This document shows, piece after piece, positions 15,634 through 24,204 of a DNA stretch of 64,000 nt. Position numbers and translations under genes: made by a program. The notes under the pieces were generated by a model. That model saw only the letters and a program-made list of their open reading frames with translations. It ran no database searches and had not been told where the DNA came from. This DNA comes from Haloplanus aerogenes (GTDB taxonomy: Archaea; Halobacteriota; Halobacteria; Halobacteriales; Haloferacaceae). The stretch is taken from the NCBI RefSeq assembly GCF_003856835.1, contig NZ_CP034145.1, positions 682,001 to 746,000 on the forward strand. The letters run 5' to 3'. Position 1 is the first letter of the stretch. Every line of letters begins with the position of its first letter.

Positions 15634-16030
15634 GGGGCAGCTCTCCTTGTCGGTCGTCGAGGCCGCTATCGGCGTCGTCCTCGTCCTGGGGGTGGCTGCG
15701 GGCTTCGCCGTCGGCGCGACGGCCCCCACGTCGTCGACGCCGCAACTCGACGCGTTGGCACACGACACCGCGACCGTTCTCGGCTCGGAGCCGACCGACC
15801 GGGGTCAGGACTCTCGGCTGGCCGCGCTCGCCCGTTCGGATCGGTCGTTCGCTCGGACGCGGGAGTCGACCCGTCGGCGGATCGTCGACCTGCTCCCGGC
15901 CGACGTGGTCTTCCACGTTCGCACGCCCCGGGGGTCGTTCGGCTATCCACACCCACCGACCGCCGCTGTGGGCTCGGTGACGGTCCCGACCCGGTACGGC
16001 CCGGTCACGATTCGGGTGTGGTACGGATGA
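15626..16030 (+). CDS. Short pilin-like protein of the PilC cluster (DUF7262-like)
   Basis: 134 residues, overlapping the previous gene by 8 bases. It begins 'MSRGQLSLSVVEAAIG', an Arg-Gly-Gln just before the hydrophobic helix with a Glu soon after, close to an archaeal prepilin peptidase site. The C-terminal domain is small with 'VVFHVRTPRGSFGYP'. Likely a minor pilin. Confidence 0.65.
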   Translation: MSRGQLSLSVVEAAIGVVLVLGVAAGFAVGATAPTSSTPQLDALAHDTATVLGSEPTDRGQDSRLAALARSDRSFARTRESTRRRIVDLLPADVVFHVRTPRGSFGYPHPPTAAVGSVTVPTRYGPVTIRVWYG

Positions 16031-16605
16031 CCCGGCATCGCGGCCAACTCGTCCTGCTCGCGGCCGCCGTCGTCGTCACCGCGCTGGTGCCTATGTTGCT
16101 CGCGTACGCCCAACTCACCGCGGGCATCGGCGCCGGGGGCGACGTGGCCGCGACGGCGCCGGAGCGCGGGACGCTCGACGACACCACGCGGGCGCTCGAA
16201 CGCGCAGTCGGCGACGCGACGGTCGCGCTGTCGAACGGGACGAGCGCCGACCGTCACGCTAGCGTCGCCGGACGGGCTATCGCCCGACTCGATCCGACCG
16301 TCGCGGCGCTCGAATCGTCGGGGACGAATCGGGGCGTGGTCGTCTCGATTACGCGCAATGCCACCGCGGCCCGGCAGTGGGCGGGCACTGCTTGCCCCCG
16401 CGGTCCGGACCGGGCGTTCGATGGCTGCGTCGTCACCGAGGGCGTCGTCACCCAGACGCGTGCGAACACGACGGTGCTCGTCGCCGTCGCCGTCGACATC
16501 TCGGTTCGGGGTGCCGACGGCACCGCCACGGCGACGGTCGTCGTCTGCGGCGTTCGCGGTGCGGTGGCGGCTCGGACGGCATCCGGAGATTCGCTGCCGG
16601 CCTAG
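16027..16605 (+). CDS. Last pilin-like gene of the PilC cluster (DUF7261-like)
   Basis: 192 residues from ATG 16027 (ATGA overlap). 'MTRHRGQLVLLAAAVVV' again puts Arg-Gly-Gln before a single helix. The extracellular part has two cysteines about 14 residues apart ('GTACPRGPDRAFDGCVVTE'), which could form a disulfide. Its stop shares a CTAG with the convergent zinc-ribbon gene. It completes a six-gene operon. Confidence 0.65.
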   Translation: MTRHRGQLVLLAAAVVVTALVPMLLAYAQLTAGIGAGGDVAATAPERGTLDDTTRALERAVGDATVALSNGTSADRHASVAGRAIARLDPTVAALESSGTNRGVVVSITRNATAARQWAGTACPRGPDRAFDGCVVTEGVVTQTRANTTVLVAVAVDISVRGADGTATATVVVCGVRGAVAARTASGDSLPA

Positions 16606-16742
16606 GTGTCGCAGTTCGGGCACTCGCGCCGTTGGACGCCGTCGAGGCCGAGCGTCCACTCCATCCGGCTTCCGCAGTCGTCGCAGACGTTCTGCTCGTC
16701 GGGTTCGGGATCGTCCGGTTCGTCGCCGAAGAACGGTTGCAT
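16602..16742 (-). CDS. 46-residue zinc-ribbon mini-protein
   Basis: Read on the minus strand from ATG 16742: an acidic N-terminus ('MQPFFGDEPDDPEPDEQ'), then 'CDDCGSRM' and, 13 residues on, 'CPNCDT' at the very end. The two CxxC knuckles form a single zinc ribbon. Haloarchaea encode many such short zinc-finger proteins, some with roles in stress or biofilm, but this one has no assigned function. It converges with the pilin operon (shared CTAG). Confidence 0.75.
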   Translation of the reverse strand: MQPFFGDEPDDPEPDEQNVCDDCGSRMEWTLGLDGVQRRECPNCDT

Positions 16743-16833
16743 CGCTCGGTTCGTCGGGTGCTATCGGTAAATGGTTGGGGCGCGTCGGACGCGGCCGATT
16801 CCGGGACGCCGACACACGCCGCCGTGGCGGCCG

Positions 16834-18135
16834 TCAGGGATCGCTCGCGGCCGCCGATCCGCCGGCGACGGGGTCCGAACCGGGTGGTCGGGTCGGTTCC
16901 CGCGCTTCTTCGTGCTGCTCGTCCGCCGGGATGCGGTCGGCTCTCGGCAGCGTCACGGTCGCGATGGCGCCGCCGTCGTCGGCGTTGCGGACGGTGAACT
17001 CGCCGTCGTAGGTCTCGACGATCCATCGGACGAGCCAGAGACCGATGCCGTCGCTGTGCTGGAGCGCCGTCTCAGTCGCTTCGGCGTCGGCGTGGACGGC
17101 GAGTTCGGCGGGGGTGAACCCCGGGCCGTCGTCCTCGATGCGGAGTTCGACGGCGTCTCGCTGTCCTCGTCGCTCGACCGGACGGACGGTCACTCGGAGC
17201 CAGGGGTCGTCGGTGCGTTCCGCGGCGTCGTCGCGGTCAGCGCGCCGACTGCCCGTTGCCCCGTATTCGACGGCGTCACCAGACTGCGTCTGGTTGCCTG
17301 TCGAACCGCGTTCGACAGCGTCCTCGGGAGTCGGCGACCGGGGGTGCGTGGAGCCATGTTCGACGGCGTTCCGAAGCAGATTGTCCACGACCGACGAGAG
17401 GAGGTCGTTCGCTTCCACGTACGCGTCCTCGATATCCGTCTCGACGGTCACGGTCTCGGTCGAGCGCCGGAGTTCGTCGAGGCGGTCGCGCACGAGTGCC
17501 CCGAGGGCGACCGGCTTCGTCTCCGTCGTCGAGCCGAGCTCGTCGAGCCGGTTCGCGGCGCCGCTCAGGCGTTCGATGTGTTCGAGTTGCTCGCGGATCA
17601 CGTCGGGTGACTCCGGTGGCGACGAATCCGTACCGGTCACGAGGTCGAGGTGGCCACGGATCAGGTTGAGGCTGGTTCGGATATCGTGGCGAAACAGCCG
17701 CAGAAACACGCTGTTGCGCTGGTTGAGCGTTCGCGTCCGTTCGTGTTCGGCGCGGAGTTCGAGGAGGGAGCCGACGAGGACGCCAACGACTCCGCCGGCC
17801 GCGATGTTGACGAGGACGACGCTTCGCCACCCGACGCCCCTGAGTACCGACGGCATCAGCAAGATGACGAGGACGGCCACCAGCGTCGGCAGACCGAGGC
17901 CGAGCGTCGACCACCCGGCGACCCGCCAGACGCGGTCGTCGTCGAGCGTACTCTGAGCGAGCCCGATCCCGGTCACGAGGAAGCTCCCGGCGATCATCCC
18001 GCCCATGCTGAGGCTGAGCAGCGACCGTACTTCCGTGGACTCGATCGGAAGGAGGACCCCGGCGCTGCAGACGCCGAACAGCACGACGCCCACGCCGATG
18101 AGATAGCTCACCCCGAGGTCTCCCTTCGACACCAT
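16834..18135 (-). CDS. Membrane sensor histidine kinase with repeat-expanded N-box
   Basis: 433 residues. About four membrane helices (10-125), a short linker, an H-box ('LRLFRHDIRTSLNLIRG', about 146-162) and a HATPase domain with N-box 'VDNLLRNAVEHGS', G1 'EDDGPGF' and G2 'SDGIGLWLVRWIV'. There is no PAS or GAF domain, so sensing is probably by the membrane region. Between the N-box and the next strand about 60 extra residues contain degenerate copies of VEHGST spaced 15-16 residues apart (repeat at 17255-17364). The C-terminus is a Pro/Ala/Glu-rich tail. No response regulator is adjacent. Confidence 0.88.
   Translation of the reverse strand: MVSKGDLGVSYLIGVGVVLFGVCSAGVLLPIESTEVRSLLSLSMGGMIAGSFLVTGIGLAQSTLDDDRVWRVAGWSTLGLGLPTLVAVLVILLMPSVLRGVGWRSVVLVNIAAGGVVGVLVGSLLELRAEHERTRTLNQRNSVFLRLFRHDIRTSLNLIRGHLDLVTGTDSSPPESPDVIREQLEHIERLSGAANRLDELGSTTETKPVALGALVRDRLDELRRSTETVTVETDIEDAYVEANDLLSSVVDNLLRNAVEHGSTHPRSPTPEDAVERGSTGNQTQSGDAVEYGATGSRRADRDDAAERTDDPWLRVTVRPVERRGQRDAVELRIEDDGPGFTPAELAVHADAEATETALQHSDGIGLWLVRWIVETYDGEFTVRNADDGGAIATVTLPRADRIPADEQHEEAREPTRPPGSDPVAGGSAAASDP
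17255..17364 (-). repeat. Three VEHGST-type hairpin repeats inside the second kinase
   Basis: Units at 17348-17364 (VEHGST), 17300-17316 (VERGST) and 17255-17271 (VEYGAT) are spaced 48 and 45 bp apart. The middle unit is a perfect 9-base-arm hairpin with a 3-base loop, CTGTCGAAC-CGC-GTTCGACAG (17298-17318). A fourth, weaker copy ('AAERTDD') follows about 45-48 bp further on. Confidence 0.7.
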
Positions 18136-18178
18136 CTCACTCGCCTTCTCGGGAACCGATCACATAAACGAATTGATC

Positions 18179-18200
18179 GGATTATCAGGGTTGATTATCC
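18179..18200. promoter_or_regulatory. Near-perfect inverted repeat between kinase and DUF1684 gene
   Basis: GGATTATCA-GGGT-TGATTATCC: nine-base arms with a single mismatch, in the 106-bp divergent gap. A TATA-like 'gtttatgtg' for the kinase lies next to it (about 18163-18171). It has the size and position of a dimeric repressor operator. Confidence 0.4.
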
Positions 18201-18241
18201 TCCATCGCCGGACTGACGGTCGTCGCCCTCGTAGCGAGCGT

Positions 18242-18793
18242 ATGACCGATACACCGTCTGAATACGTCGATCACCTGCGCGAGAATCGCGCCGAGAAGGA
18301 CCGCGTCTTCGCCGAGGAGCGTGGCTCACCCATTCCGCCGGACGACCGCGACGACTTCGACGGCCTCGCGTACTTCGATCCGGACCCCGACTACCGAGTC
18401 GAGGCGACCCTCACCGTCCACGACGACCCCGACCCCGTCGACATGGAGACGAGCGACGACCGCACCGTCCGCTACCTTCGGGTCGTCACCTTCGAGTTCG
18501 ATCTCGACGGCGAGACGCACACGCTCCACGGCTACCGACAGGAGGGTGCGGACGACGGTATTTTCGTCCCCTTCCGCGACAAGACGACGGGCCAGCAGAC
18601 CTACCGCGGCGGCCGGTACATGGAACTCGCGCCCGAGGGTACCCTCGCCGACGGCGACCACGTCACCCTCGATTTCAACCTCGCGTACACCCCCTTCTGT
18701 GCGTTCAGCGACGCCTTCTCCTGTCCGCTCCCGCCCGAGGAGAACTGGCTGGAGACGACGGTGCCGGCCGGGGAGCGTGACCCGCCGCTCTGA
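18242..18793 (+). CDS. DUF1684 domain protein, second copy
   Basis: 183 residues. The blocks match the paralogue at 2699-3238: 'RENRAEKDRVFAEERGSPIP', 'IFVPFRDKTTGQQTYRGGRY' and 'DFNLAYTPFCAFSDAFSCPLPP', with the two late cysteines conserved. Family function is unknown. ATG 18242 was chosen over upstream in-frame codons because similarity begins there. It reads in the same direction as the cupin, 48 bases away, and diverges from the kinase. Confidence 0.85.
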   Translation: MTDTPSEYVDHLRENRAEKDRVFAEERGSPIPPDDRDDFDGLAYFDPDPDYRVEATLTVHDDPDPVDMETSDDRTVRYLRVVTFEFDLDGETHTLHGYRQEGADDGIFVPFRDKTTGQQTYRGGRYMELAPEGTLADGDHVTLDFNLAYTPFCAFSDAFSCPLPPEENWLETTVPAGERDPPL

Positions 18794-18841
18794 CTGTCGA
18801 TGGGGGCAAACGGTTTTCACGCCTCGTCGACGAGAAGGCGT

Positions 18842-19228
18842 ATGAGCGACTCCCAGCCGACTCCGAAACCGGCCGTCAAGCGCGCCGACGATGTCGACTA
18901 CGAGGAACTGTCGAAAGCCGACGGCGTGCGCAAGGCAGTCATCTTCGACGAGTCCGACGGCGCGCCCAACTTCCGGATGCGCCGGTACCGCCTCGATCCG
19001 GGTGCCGAGGTGCCCAAGCACACCAACGCCGTCGAACACGAGGTCCACACCGTCGAGGGCGAGTACGTCGTCGGCATCGAGGACGAGGAACACACGGTGA
19101 CCGAGGGCGACTCCCTCCTCATCCCCGCGGGCACCGTCCACTGGTTCCGCAACGAGAGCGACGCGGAGAGCTCGTTCGTCTGCATGGTGCCGAACGGTGA
19201 CGCGGGCATCGAACTGGTCGACGAATAA
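18842..19228 (+). CDS. Cupin-domain protein
   Basis: 128 residues, a single small beta-barrel cupin. Motif 1 is 'PGAEVPKHTNAVEHEVHTVEGE' in part (His ligands in 'KHTNAVEHEVH') and motif 2 is 'GDSLLIPAGTVHWFRN' with a late His. Metal ligands are therefore present. Small stand-alone cupins are commonly dioxygenases, isomerases or sugar/ligand sensors, and the sequence does not distinguish these. The N-terminus ('KPAVKRADDVDYEELSKADGV') is typical of the haloarchaeal version. Confidence 0.85.
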   Translation: MSDSQPTPKPAVKRADDVDYEELSKADGVRKAVIFDESDGAPNFRMRRYRLDPGAEVPKHTNAVEHEVHTVEGEYVVGIEDEEHTVTEGDSLLIPAGTVHWFRNESDAESSFVCMVPNGDAGIELVDE

Positions 19229-19297
19229 TCGAACGCTCGACGACTCGCCCACTCTCGGCGGAACCGTTTTGCCGACCCGTTCCTTTCCCAACATGAA

Positions 19298-20245
19298 ATG
19301 TCCACGTCACGACTCGTCCCCGTCCTCGTCGCCGCGCTGGTACTCCTGAGCGGATGCTCGGGTGTCCTCGGTGGCGACACGCCGACGGCGACACCGACAC
19401 CGACGCCGGCGCCCACCGAGACGCCGACGGCCGAGGCGTCCTACACCCAGACTCCTCACATGGGCTGTCAGCCCGGCGCCATCCGGAAGGACGGCACCTG
19501 CGAACCCGTCACCTCGGGCGGCAACGCCGACATCTTCAGCGCCGAGAACCTCTCGGCCATCACGACCGAGCGAACGACGATCGACGGCACGCCGGGCTAT
19601 CTCGCCCGGCCCGCGGACGACGGCGAGTACCCCGCAGTCGTGATGATCCACGAGTGGTGGGGCCTCAACGAGAACATCGAACACATGGCGGAGATTCTCG
19701 CTGGCCACGGCTACGTCGTCTTCGCGGTCGACCTCTACGACGGCGAGGTGGCGACGAACTCCTCGGAGGCGGCCCAGTTGTCGGGGCAGGTTCGGGAGAA
19801 CCCCGACGCCGCGGTGTCGAAGATGCGCCGCGCCGTCTCGGGCCTGCGCGCCCGGTCGGACACCACTCAGCAAGTCGCCAGTCTCGGCTGGTGTTTCGGC
19901 GGCGGCCAGAGCCTCCAGTTGAGTCTCAGCGACGCCGACCTGAACGCGACGGTCATCTACTACGGCACGCTCACGACGAACCGGTCGACGCTCCAGCGCA
20001 TCGACGCCCCCGTCCTTGGGGTCTTCGGCTCGGAGGACCAGGTCGTCGGCATCGAGAACGTCCGCGAGTTCAATCGGACGCTCGGTGATCTCGGCGTCGA
20101 ACGCGAAATCTACGTCTACGAGGGCGCGGGCCACGCCTTCGCCAACCCGAGCGGCGAGAGCTTCCGCCCCGAGGCGACGCGTGACGCGTGGTCGAAGACG
20201 CTCCGTTTCCTCGACGAGAACCTGCGGTCCGACGCCGACGCCTGA
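19298..20245 (+). CDS. Dienelactone hydrolase-family lipoprotein
   Basis: 315 residues. The N-terminus is a lipoprotein signal ('VAALVLLSGCSGVLGG', Cys about 20) followed by a Thr/Pro-rich linker, so the enzyme is anchored outside the cell. The alpha/beta-hydrolase domain shows the family triad: a Cys nucleophile in 'GWCFGGGQS', Asp in 'GSEDQVVG' and His in 'GAGHAFANP', with the conserved Glu in 'IHEWWGLN'. Such enzymes open lactones or esters. An insert with two cysteines ('MGCQPGAIRKDGTCEP') precedes the catalytic domain. The natural substrate is unknown. Confidence 0.88.
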   Translation: MSTSRLVPVLVAALVLLSGCSGVLGGDTPTATPTPTPAPTETPTAEASYTQTPHMGCQPGAIRKDGTCEPVTSGGNADIFSAENLSAITTERTTIDGTPGYLARPADDGEYPAVVMIHEWWGLNENIEHMAEILAGHGYVVFAVDLYDGEVATNSSEAAQLSGQVRENPDAAVSKMRRAVSGLRARSDTTQQVASLGWCFGGGQSLQLSLSDADLNATVIYYGTLTTNRSTLQRIDAPVLGVFGSEDQVVGIENVREFNRTLGDLGVEREIYVYEGAGHAFANPSGESFRPEATRDAWSKTLRFLDENLRSDADA

Positions 20246-20338
20246 GCGGAGCGTCGGCGCTTCCGATGCGCCGGCGTGTGATGTCATTCCCTCAACAATC
20301 CTTAATATCGTCGGGCGTCGTGTGTGTGGTGGTGTGTC

Positions 20339-22042
20339 ATGACAGTAACAGATCGGTCTCGGATTCTCTCTCCCGATTCTCCGGGCCACGTTGCGGGGCG
20401 TGACGCCCAGTCGGCCAACATTTCGGCCGGACAGGCGCTGGCAGAGTTGCTCCGGACGACGCTCGGGCCGAAGGGACTGGACAAGATGCTCGTGGGTACC
20501 GACGGGAAAGTCGTCGTCACGAACGACGGCGCGAGCATGCTCGATCGGCTGGATATCGACCAGCCGATTGCGAGGGTCCTCGCCGACGTTGCGTCCCAGC
20601 AGGCGGACCGCGTCGGTGACGGAACGACCACAGCCGTCGTCGTCGCGGGGGAACTCCTCGCGGCCGCCGAGGATCTCCTCGATCGCGGCCTCCACCCGAC
20701 GACGATTATGGACGGCTACCACCACGCGGTGCAGCGAGCGGTCGAGACGCTGGAGAACGACGCCCTCGTGATCGACGCGAGCGATCCGGAGCGGCTTCGA
20801 GAGGTCGCCCGCACGGTCATCACCGGGAAGTGGGACGCGTCGGCGACGGCGTTTCTCGCGGCCCGCGCGGTCGAGACGGTACAGGCGATCCGGGACGGGC
20901 AGACCGTCGACTTCGCGAAGATCACCCGGAAGACCGCTCCGGGCGGTTCGGTGTTCGACACGCAGGTGTTCGACGGCCTCCTCATCGACATGGCGGAGTC
21001 GTCGACCGACGTGGTCTCGCCCGACCCCGGCCCGCCCCGCCGCATCGAGGACGCGACCGTCGCTCTCGTCGACGATCAACTCACCATCGAGACGGTGACG
21101 GGTCAGGGGGCCGTGACCGTCGACTCGCCGGCGCAACTCGACGCGTTCCGGGCGTACGAGGACGAAGTCTACGCCTCGCAGGTCGACCGTATCGCCGGCG
21201 TCGGTGCCGACGTCGTCTTCTGTCAGAAGTCCATCGACGACCGGGTTCGCTACCTGCTCGCGGCGGAGGGGATTCTCGCCGTCGAGCGCACCCGACAGGA
21301 CGAACTCCACAAACTCGGCCGCGCCACGGGCGCCCGCCCCGTCGCGTCGGTGGACGAACTCACGACGGCCGAGACGGGGCAGGCAGGTGTCGTGGAGCAA
21401 CAGACCGCCGGCCCCCACCGGTTCACCGTCGTCAGGGACGCCGAGGGCTTCGATCAGGCCTCCCTGCTCGTCCGCGGCGGCACCGAACACGTCGTCGAGG
21501 AGGTCAAGCGGTTGCTCGACGACTGTTTTCACGTTCTCAGACTCGTCGTCGAGGAGGGCCGCGTCGTCCCCGGCGGCGGGGCGACCGAAGCGCACCTCGC
21601 TCGCGTGCTTCGGGACGACGCCGCGTCGGTCCCACGGCGGGACCAACTCGCCATCGAGGCGTTCGCGGACGCACTCGACGTGATTCCCCGAACGCTCGCC
21701 GAGACGGCGGGACTCGACCCCGTGGACACGCTGCTCGAACTGCGCACCCGCCACCACCGCGGCGAGCGACGGGCGGGGCTCGCCCTCGATACGGGCACGG
21801 TGACGGACGTGGTCGACCGCGGTGTCGTCGAACCGGCCGCGGTGAAACAGCGTGCCCTCCGCAGCGCCGCCGAAGCGGCGAACCTGGTGCTCCGTATCGA
21901 CGACGTGGCCGCCGCCGCGTCACCCGACGGGGACGGCCACGGGGAGACGGACCACGCCCACGGCCCCGGCGAACTCGTCGAGAGTACCGAGGGCTACCCG
22001 TGGGCCGTCGGTCACTCGATGAGCCACGACCACGACCACTGA
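20339..22042 (+). CDS. Divergent thermosome (group II chaperonin) subunit with His-rich tail
   Basis: 567 residues. Chaperonin signatures are present: 'TTLGPKGLDKMLVGTDGK', the ATPase loop 'VGDGTTTAVVVAGELL', 'EEGRVVPGGGATEAHLA' and the C-terminal equatorial 'RALRSAAEAANLVLRIDDV'. It departs from standard thermosomes in 'VITGKWDAS' and in its tail: instead of a Gly-Met-rich end it finishes with a His/Asp-rich stretch ('GHGETDHAHGPG' ... 'HSMSHDHDH') that could bind metal. TATA 'cttaatatcg' lies about 35 bases upstream of ATG 20339. Either an auxiliary Cct3-like subunit or a chaperonin dedicated to nearby enzymes; bacterial monooxygenase operons carry a dedicated GroEL, but the distance here is 18 kb. 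Confidence 0.88.
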   Translation: MTVTDRSRILSPDSPGHVAGRDAQSANISAGQALAELLRTTLGPKGLDKMLVGTDGKVVVTNDGASMLDRLDIDQPIARVLADVASQQADRVGDGTTTAVVVAGELLAAAEDLLDRGLHPTTIMDGYHHAVQRAVETLENDALVIDASDPERLREVARTVITGKWDASATAFLAARAVETVQAIRDGQTVDFAKITRKTAPGGSVFDTQVFDGLLIDMAESSTDVVSPDPGPPRRIEDATVALVDDQLTIETVTGQGAVTVDSPAQLDAFRAYEDEVYASQVDRIAGVGADVVFCQKSIDDRVRYLLAAEGILAVERTRQDELHKLGRATGARPVASVDELTTAETGQAGVVEQQTAGPHRFTVVRDAEGFDQASLLVRGGTEHVVEEVKRLLDDCFHVLRLVVEEGRVVPGGGATEAHLARVLRDDAASVPRRDQLAIEAFADALDVIPRTLAETAGLDPVDTLLELRTRHHRGERRAGLALDTGTVTDVVDRGVVEPAAVKQRALRSAAEAANLVLRIDDVAAAASPDGDGHGETDHAHGPGELVESTEGYPWAVGHSMSHDHDH

Positions 22043-22105
22043 GACGGCTTGTTGTAAGTCGTCACCGGCGGTCGCCGCTCCCGTGGCCGGCGACCGCGTG
22101 ACCGG

Positions 22106-23365
22106 TCAGGTCGGCTTGGCGGCCGAGCCACGGTCGCCGCCGACGCCCCCGTTGGAGAGCGTGTCCGGGTCGATGTCGATGTCGAACACCTCGTTCGGCA
22201 CCGACACCGTCACGCACGTGTTCGGCAGGTCGACGATGCCGGCGATGCGGCTCTCGACCGGGGCCGTACTCAGGATGATGTACGCCTGTTCGGCCGTGTA
22301 GCCGAAGTTCGTCAGGTAGTCGATGGCGTCGAGACAGGCCCGTCGCATCCCGATGTTGGCGTTCTTGTAGTGCTGGGTGCCGTCCTCGTCGACGGAGTAG
22401 CCCTCGAAGACGACGTAGTTCGAGAAGTCCGGGTCCTGATAGCCGGGTTTGAACATCGCGTAGTCGGTGCCGAACTTCGCCACGCCGTTCTTGATCAGGT
22501 CGACGCGCAGGTCGATCCACCCGGCCATCTCGATGGCGCCACAGAACGTGATCTCGCCGTCACCCTGCGAGAAGTGCAGGTCCCCGGTGATGAAGTTCGC
22601 GCCCTCGACGAACACCGGAATGTACACCCGCGACCCCCGACCGAGGTTCTTGATGTCGCAGTTGCCGGCGTTCTCCCGCGGTGGGATCGTTCGCGCCGCC
22701 TTCTCGGCCGCCTCCGGCACGTCCTCCTCGTCCATCCCGCCAAGGAGCACCTCGTTCGGCTCCGGCGGCAGCGCGAGCGGTGGCTGTTCCTTCCGGGTCT
22801 CGTGGTTGACGGCCGTCTCACGGTCGGGCCCCTGGTCGATGAGTTCCTGTTCCCGCCGGTTCCACTCCTCGAGCAGTTCGTGCGACGGGGCGGTGCCCAT
22901 GATCCCGGGATGGGCACAGCCGGGGAAGCGTACGTCCTCGACGTGCCGGGAGTGTGTCATCACGCCGTCGAGGTCCCAGATGGCCTTGGCCGCGTCGGGG
23001 AAGTGGTCGGTCAGGAACCCACCCCCGTTCTCCTGTTCGAAGATGCCGGTGAACCCCCACTCGTGGTCCGGGAACGGTCCCAGATCGAGGATGTCGACGA
23101 CGAGGATGTCGCCCGGTTCGGCGCCTTTCACCTCGAAGGGACCGCTCAGGTGGTGGTTCGGATCGAGACGCATGTCCCGGATGTCGTTCGCGGTGTCGTC
23201 GTTCACCACCTGATTCCCCGTCCAGTCGAGACACTCGATCCGGACTTTCTCCCCCGGTTCGATCGACGCCGCCGGCGGCACGTCGGGGTGCCACCGATTC
23301 ACGATCGGATCGGGTTGCTCGTCTATCGGTGCGTCGGTATCGACCTCGAAGATCGTCTCTGGCAT
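22106..23365 (-). CDS. Acetamidase/formamidase family amidohydrolase
   Basis: 419 residues. Family blocks include 'ECLDWTGNQVVNDD', 'LSGPFEVKGAEPGD', 'GGGFLTDHFPDAAKAIWDL', 'CAHPGIMGTAPSHELL', 'GDLHFSQGDGEITFCGAIEM' and 'RRACLDAIDYLTNFGYTAEQAYIILS'. These zinc-dependent enzymes hydrolyse formamide or acetamide to ammonia and the acid. The start at 23365 is favoured because the paralogue begins identically ('MPE.xFEVDT') and a TATA-like 'attatatttt' (23393-23403) would initiate about 6 bases upstream. It diverges from the AmiS channel gene, and the paralogue is at 25230-26501. Confidence 0.9.
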   Translation of the reverse strand: MPETIFEVDTDAPIDEQPDPIVNRWHPDVPPAASIEPGEKVRIECLDWTGNQVVNDDTANDIRDMRLDPNHHLSGPFEVKGAEPGDILVVDILDLGPFPDHEWGFTGIFEQENGGGFLTDHFPDAAKAIWDLDGVMTHSRHVEDVRFPGCAHPGIMGTAPSHELLEEWNRREQELIDQGPDRETAVNHETRKEQPPLALPPEPNEVLLGGMDEEDVPEAAEKAARTIPPRENAGNCDIKNLGRGSRVYIPVFVEGANFITGDLHFSQGDGEITFCGAIEMAGWIDLRVDLIKNGVAKFGTDYAMFKPGYQDPDFSNYVVFEGYSVDEDGTQHYKNANIGMRRACLDAIDYLTNFGYTAEQAYIILSTAPVESRIAGIVDLPNTCVTVSVPNEVFDIDIDPDTLSNGGVGGDRGSAAKPT

Positions 23366-23651
23366 GGTGTTCGTTACCATACAAACCACAAGAAAATATA
23401 ATTAAGCATCCAACAATTTCGATATATATCAAATAGATTGTATAATTGACGCATTCAAGTAGTAAATTTGAACTGCCCAACACGCCGCAAATACGGTTCA
23501 TTCGGTCACTAAAAACGAAATTTATCTTTAATTAAATAATACTAAACATATAATACTGTTGTCAAAAAGGTGAATTTTTTATAGCTGTATGTCATATTTC
23601 TCCGCGGCATCGTATGTCACCCAAAATACACGAGGTAGGAGGGGGAGGATC
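23366..23651. promoter_or_regulatory. AT-rich divergent control region of the amide locus
   Basis: About 200 bases here are far more AT-rich than the rest of the window. They contain several TATA-like runs ('aaatataatta', 'gatatatatcaaat', 'tttaattaaataata', 'aaacatataatac') and no gene. The region separates the formamidase gene from amiS. At its right end a GGAGGGGGAGGA Shine-Dalgarno-like run (about 23638-23649) precedes GTG 23652. The size suggests multiple regulator sites controlling both transcripts. Confidence 0.55.
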
Positions 23652-24176
23652 GTGGCACTAATCAACACGCTCGGGATGGGGCTGGTGTACGTCGGAGCGG
23701 TGCTGATCGTCAACGGGCTCTGGTTGCTCGGATACGGCGATGGCAAGGACGTCGCGATTCTCAACTTTCTGACAGGGCTGATCACCTTCTTGATCGCCGC
23801 CTGGTGGGCGTTCTTCCCCGAAGCGTCCGGTGGGTCGTCGTTCAACGCGGCCGGCACGCTCCTGTTCTCGTTCACGTACCTCTGGGTCGGCGCGAACGCG
23901 TGGCGGGGCATCGAGGACCAGCGTGGGTTCGGCTGGTACTGTCTGTTCGTCGCCGCACTCGCGGCGCCGACGGGCTTTCTCGTCTTCCAGGCCGGCGACA
24001 TCGGCCTCGCGGCGCTCTGGTGGATCTGGGCCGTCCTCTGGTTCACGTTCTGGGTCCTCCTTGGCATCGAACGTGACGAGTACACCTCCGCTGTCGGGTG
24101 GTACACGACGGCCGTCGGTATCGTCTCCGGTGCCGCGGGCTACGTGATGGCGATGGGGGCGTGGCCGTGGGCGTGA
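23652..24176 (+). CDS. AmiS/UreI-family amide/urea channel
   Basis: 174 residues, six predicted membrane helices. The N-terminal 'LGMGLVYVGAVLIVNGLWLLG' and the central 'SFTYLWVGANAW...GWYCLFVA' match the AmiS/UreI family of small-amide and urea channels. GTG 23652 was chosen because a strong GGAGG-type ribosome site lies just upstream and known members begin only a few residues before the first helix; the in-frame ATG at 23589 would add a non-membranous 21-residue extension. It lies between two formamidase genes, which fits uptake of their substrate. Confidence 0.85.
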   Translation: MALINTLGMGLVYVGAVLIVNGLWLLGYGDGKDVAILNFLTGLITFLIAAWWAFFPEASGGSSFNAAGTLLFSFTYLWVGANAWRGIEDQRGFGWYCLFVAALAAPTGFLVFQAGDIGLAALWWIWAVLWFTFWVLLGIERDEYTSAVGWYTTAVGIVSGAAGYVMAMGAWPWA

Positions 24177-24204
24177 CCGTTCGCGCGTTCTCGCGTCCGA
24201 CCGC

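Noticed and set aside
19307-21757. Long minus-strand frame antisense to the dienelactone hydrolase and thermosome genes
   Set aside because: Both plus-strand genes have full family motifs; the antisense product has none and crosses their boundaries.
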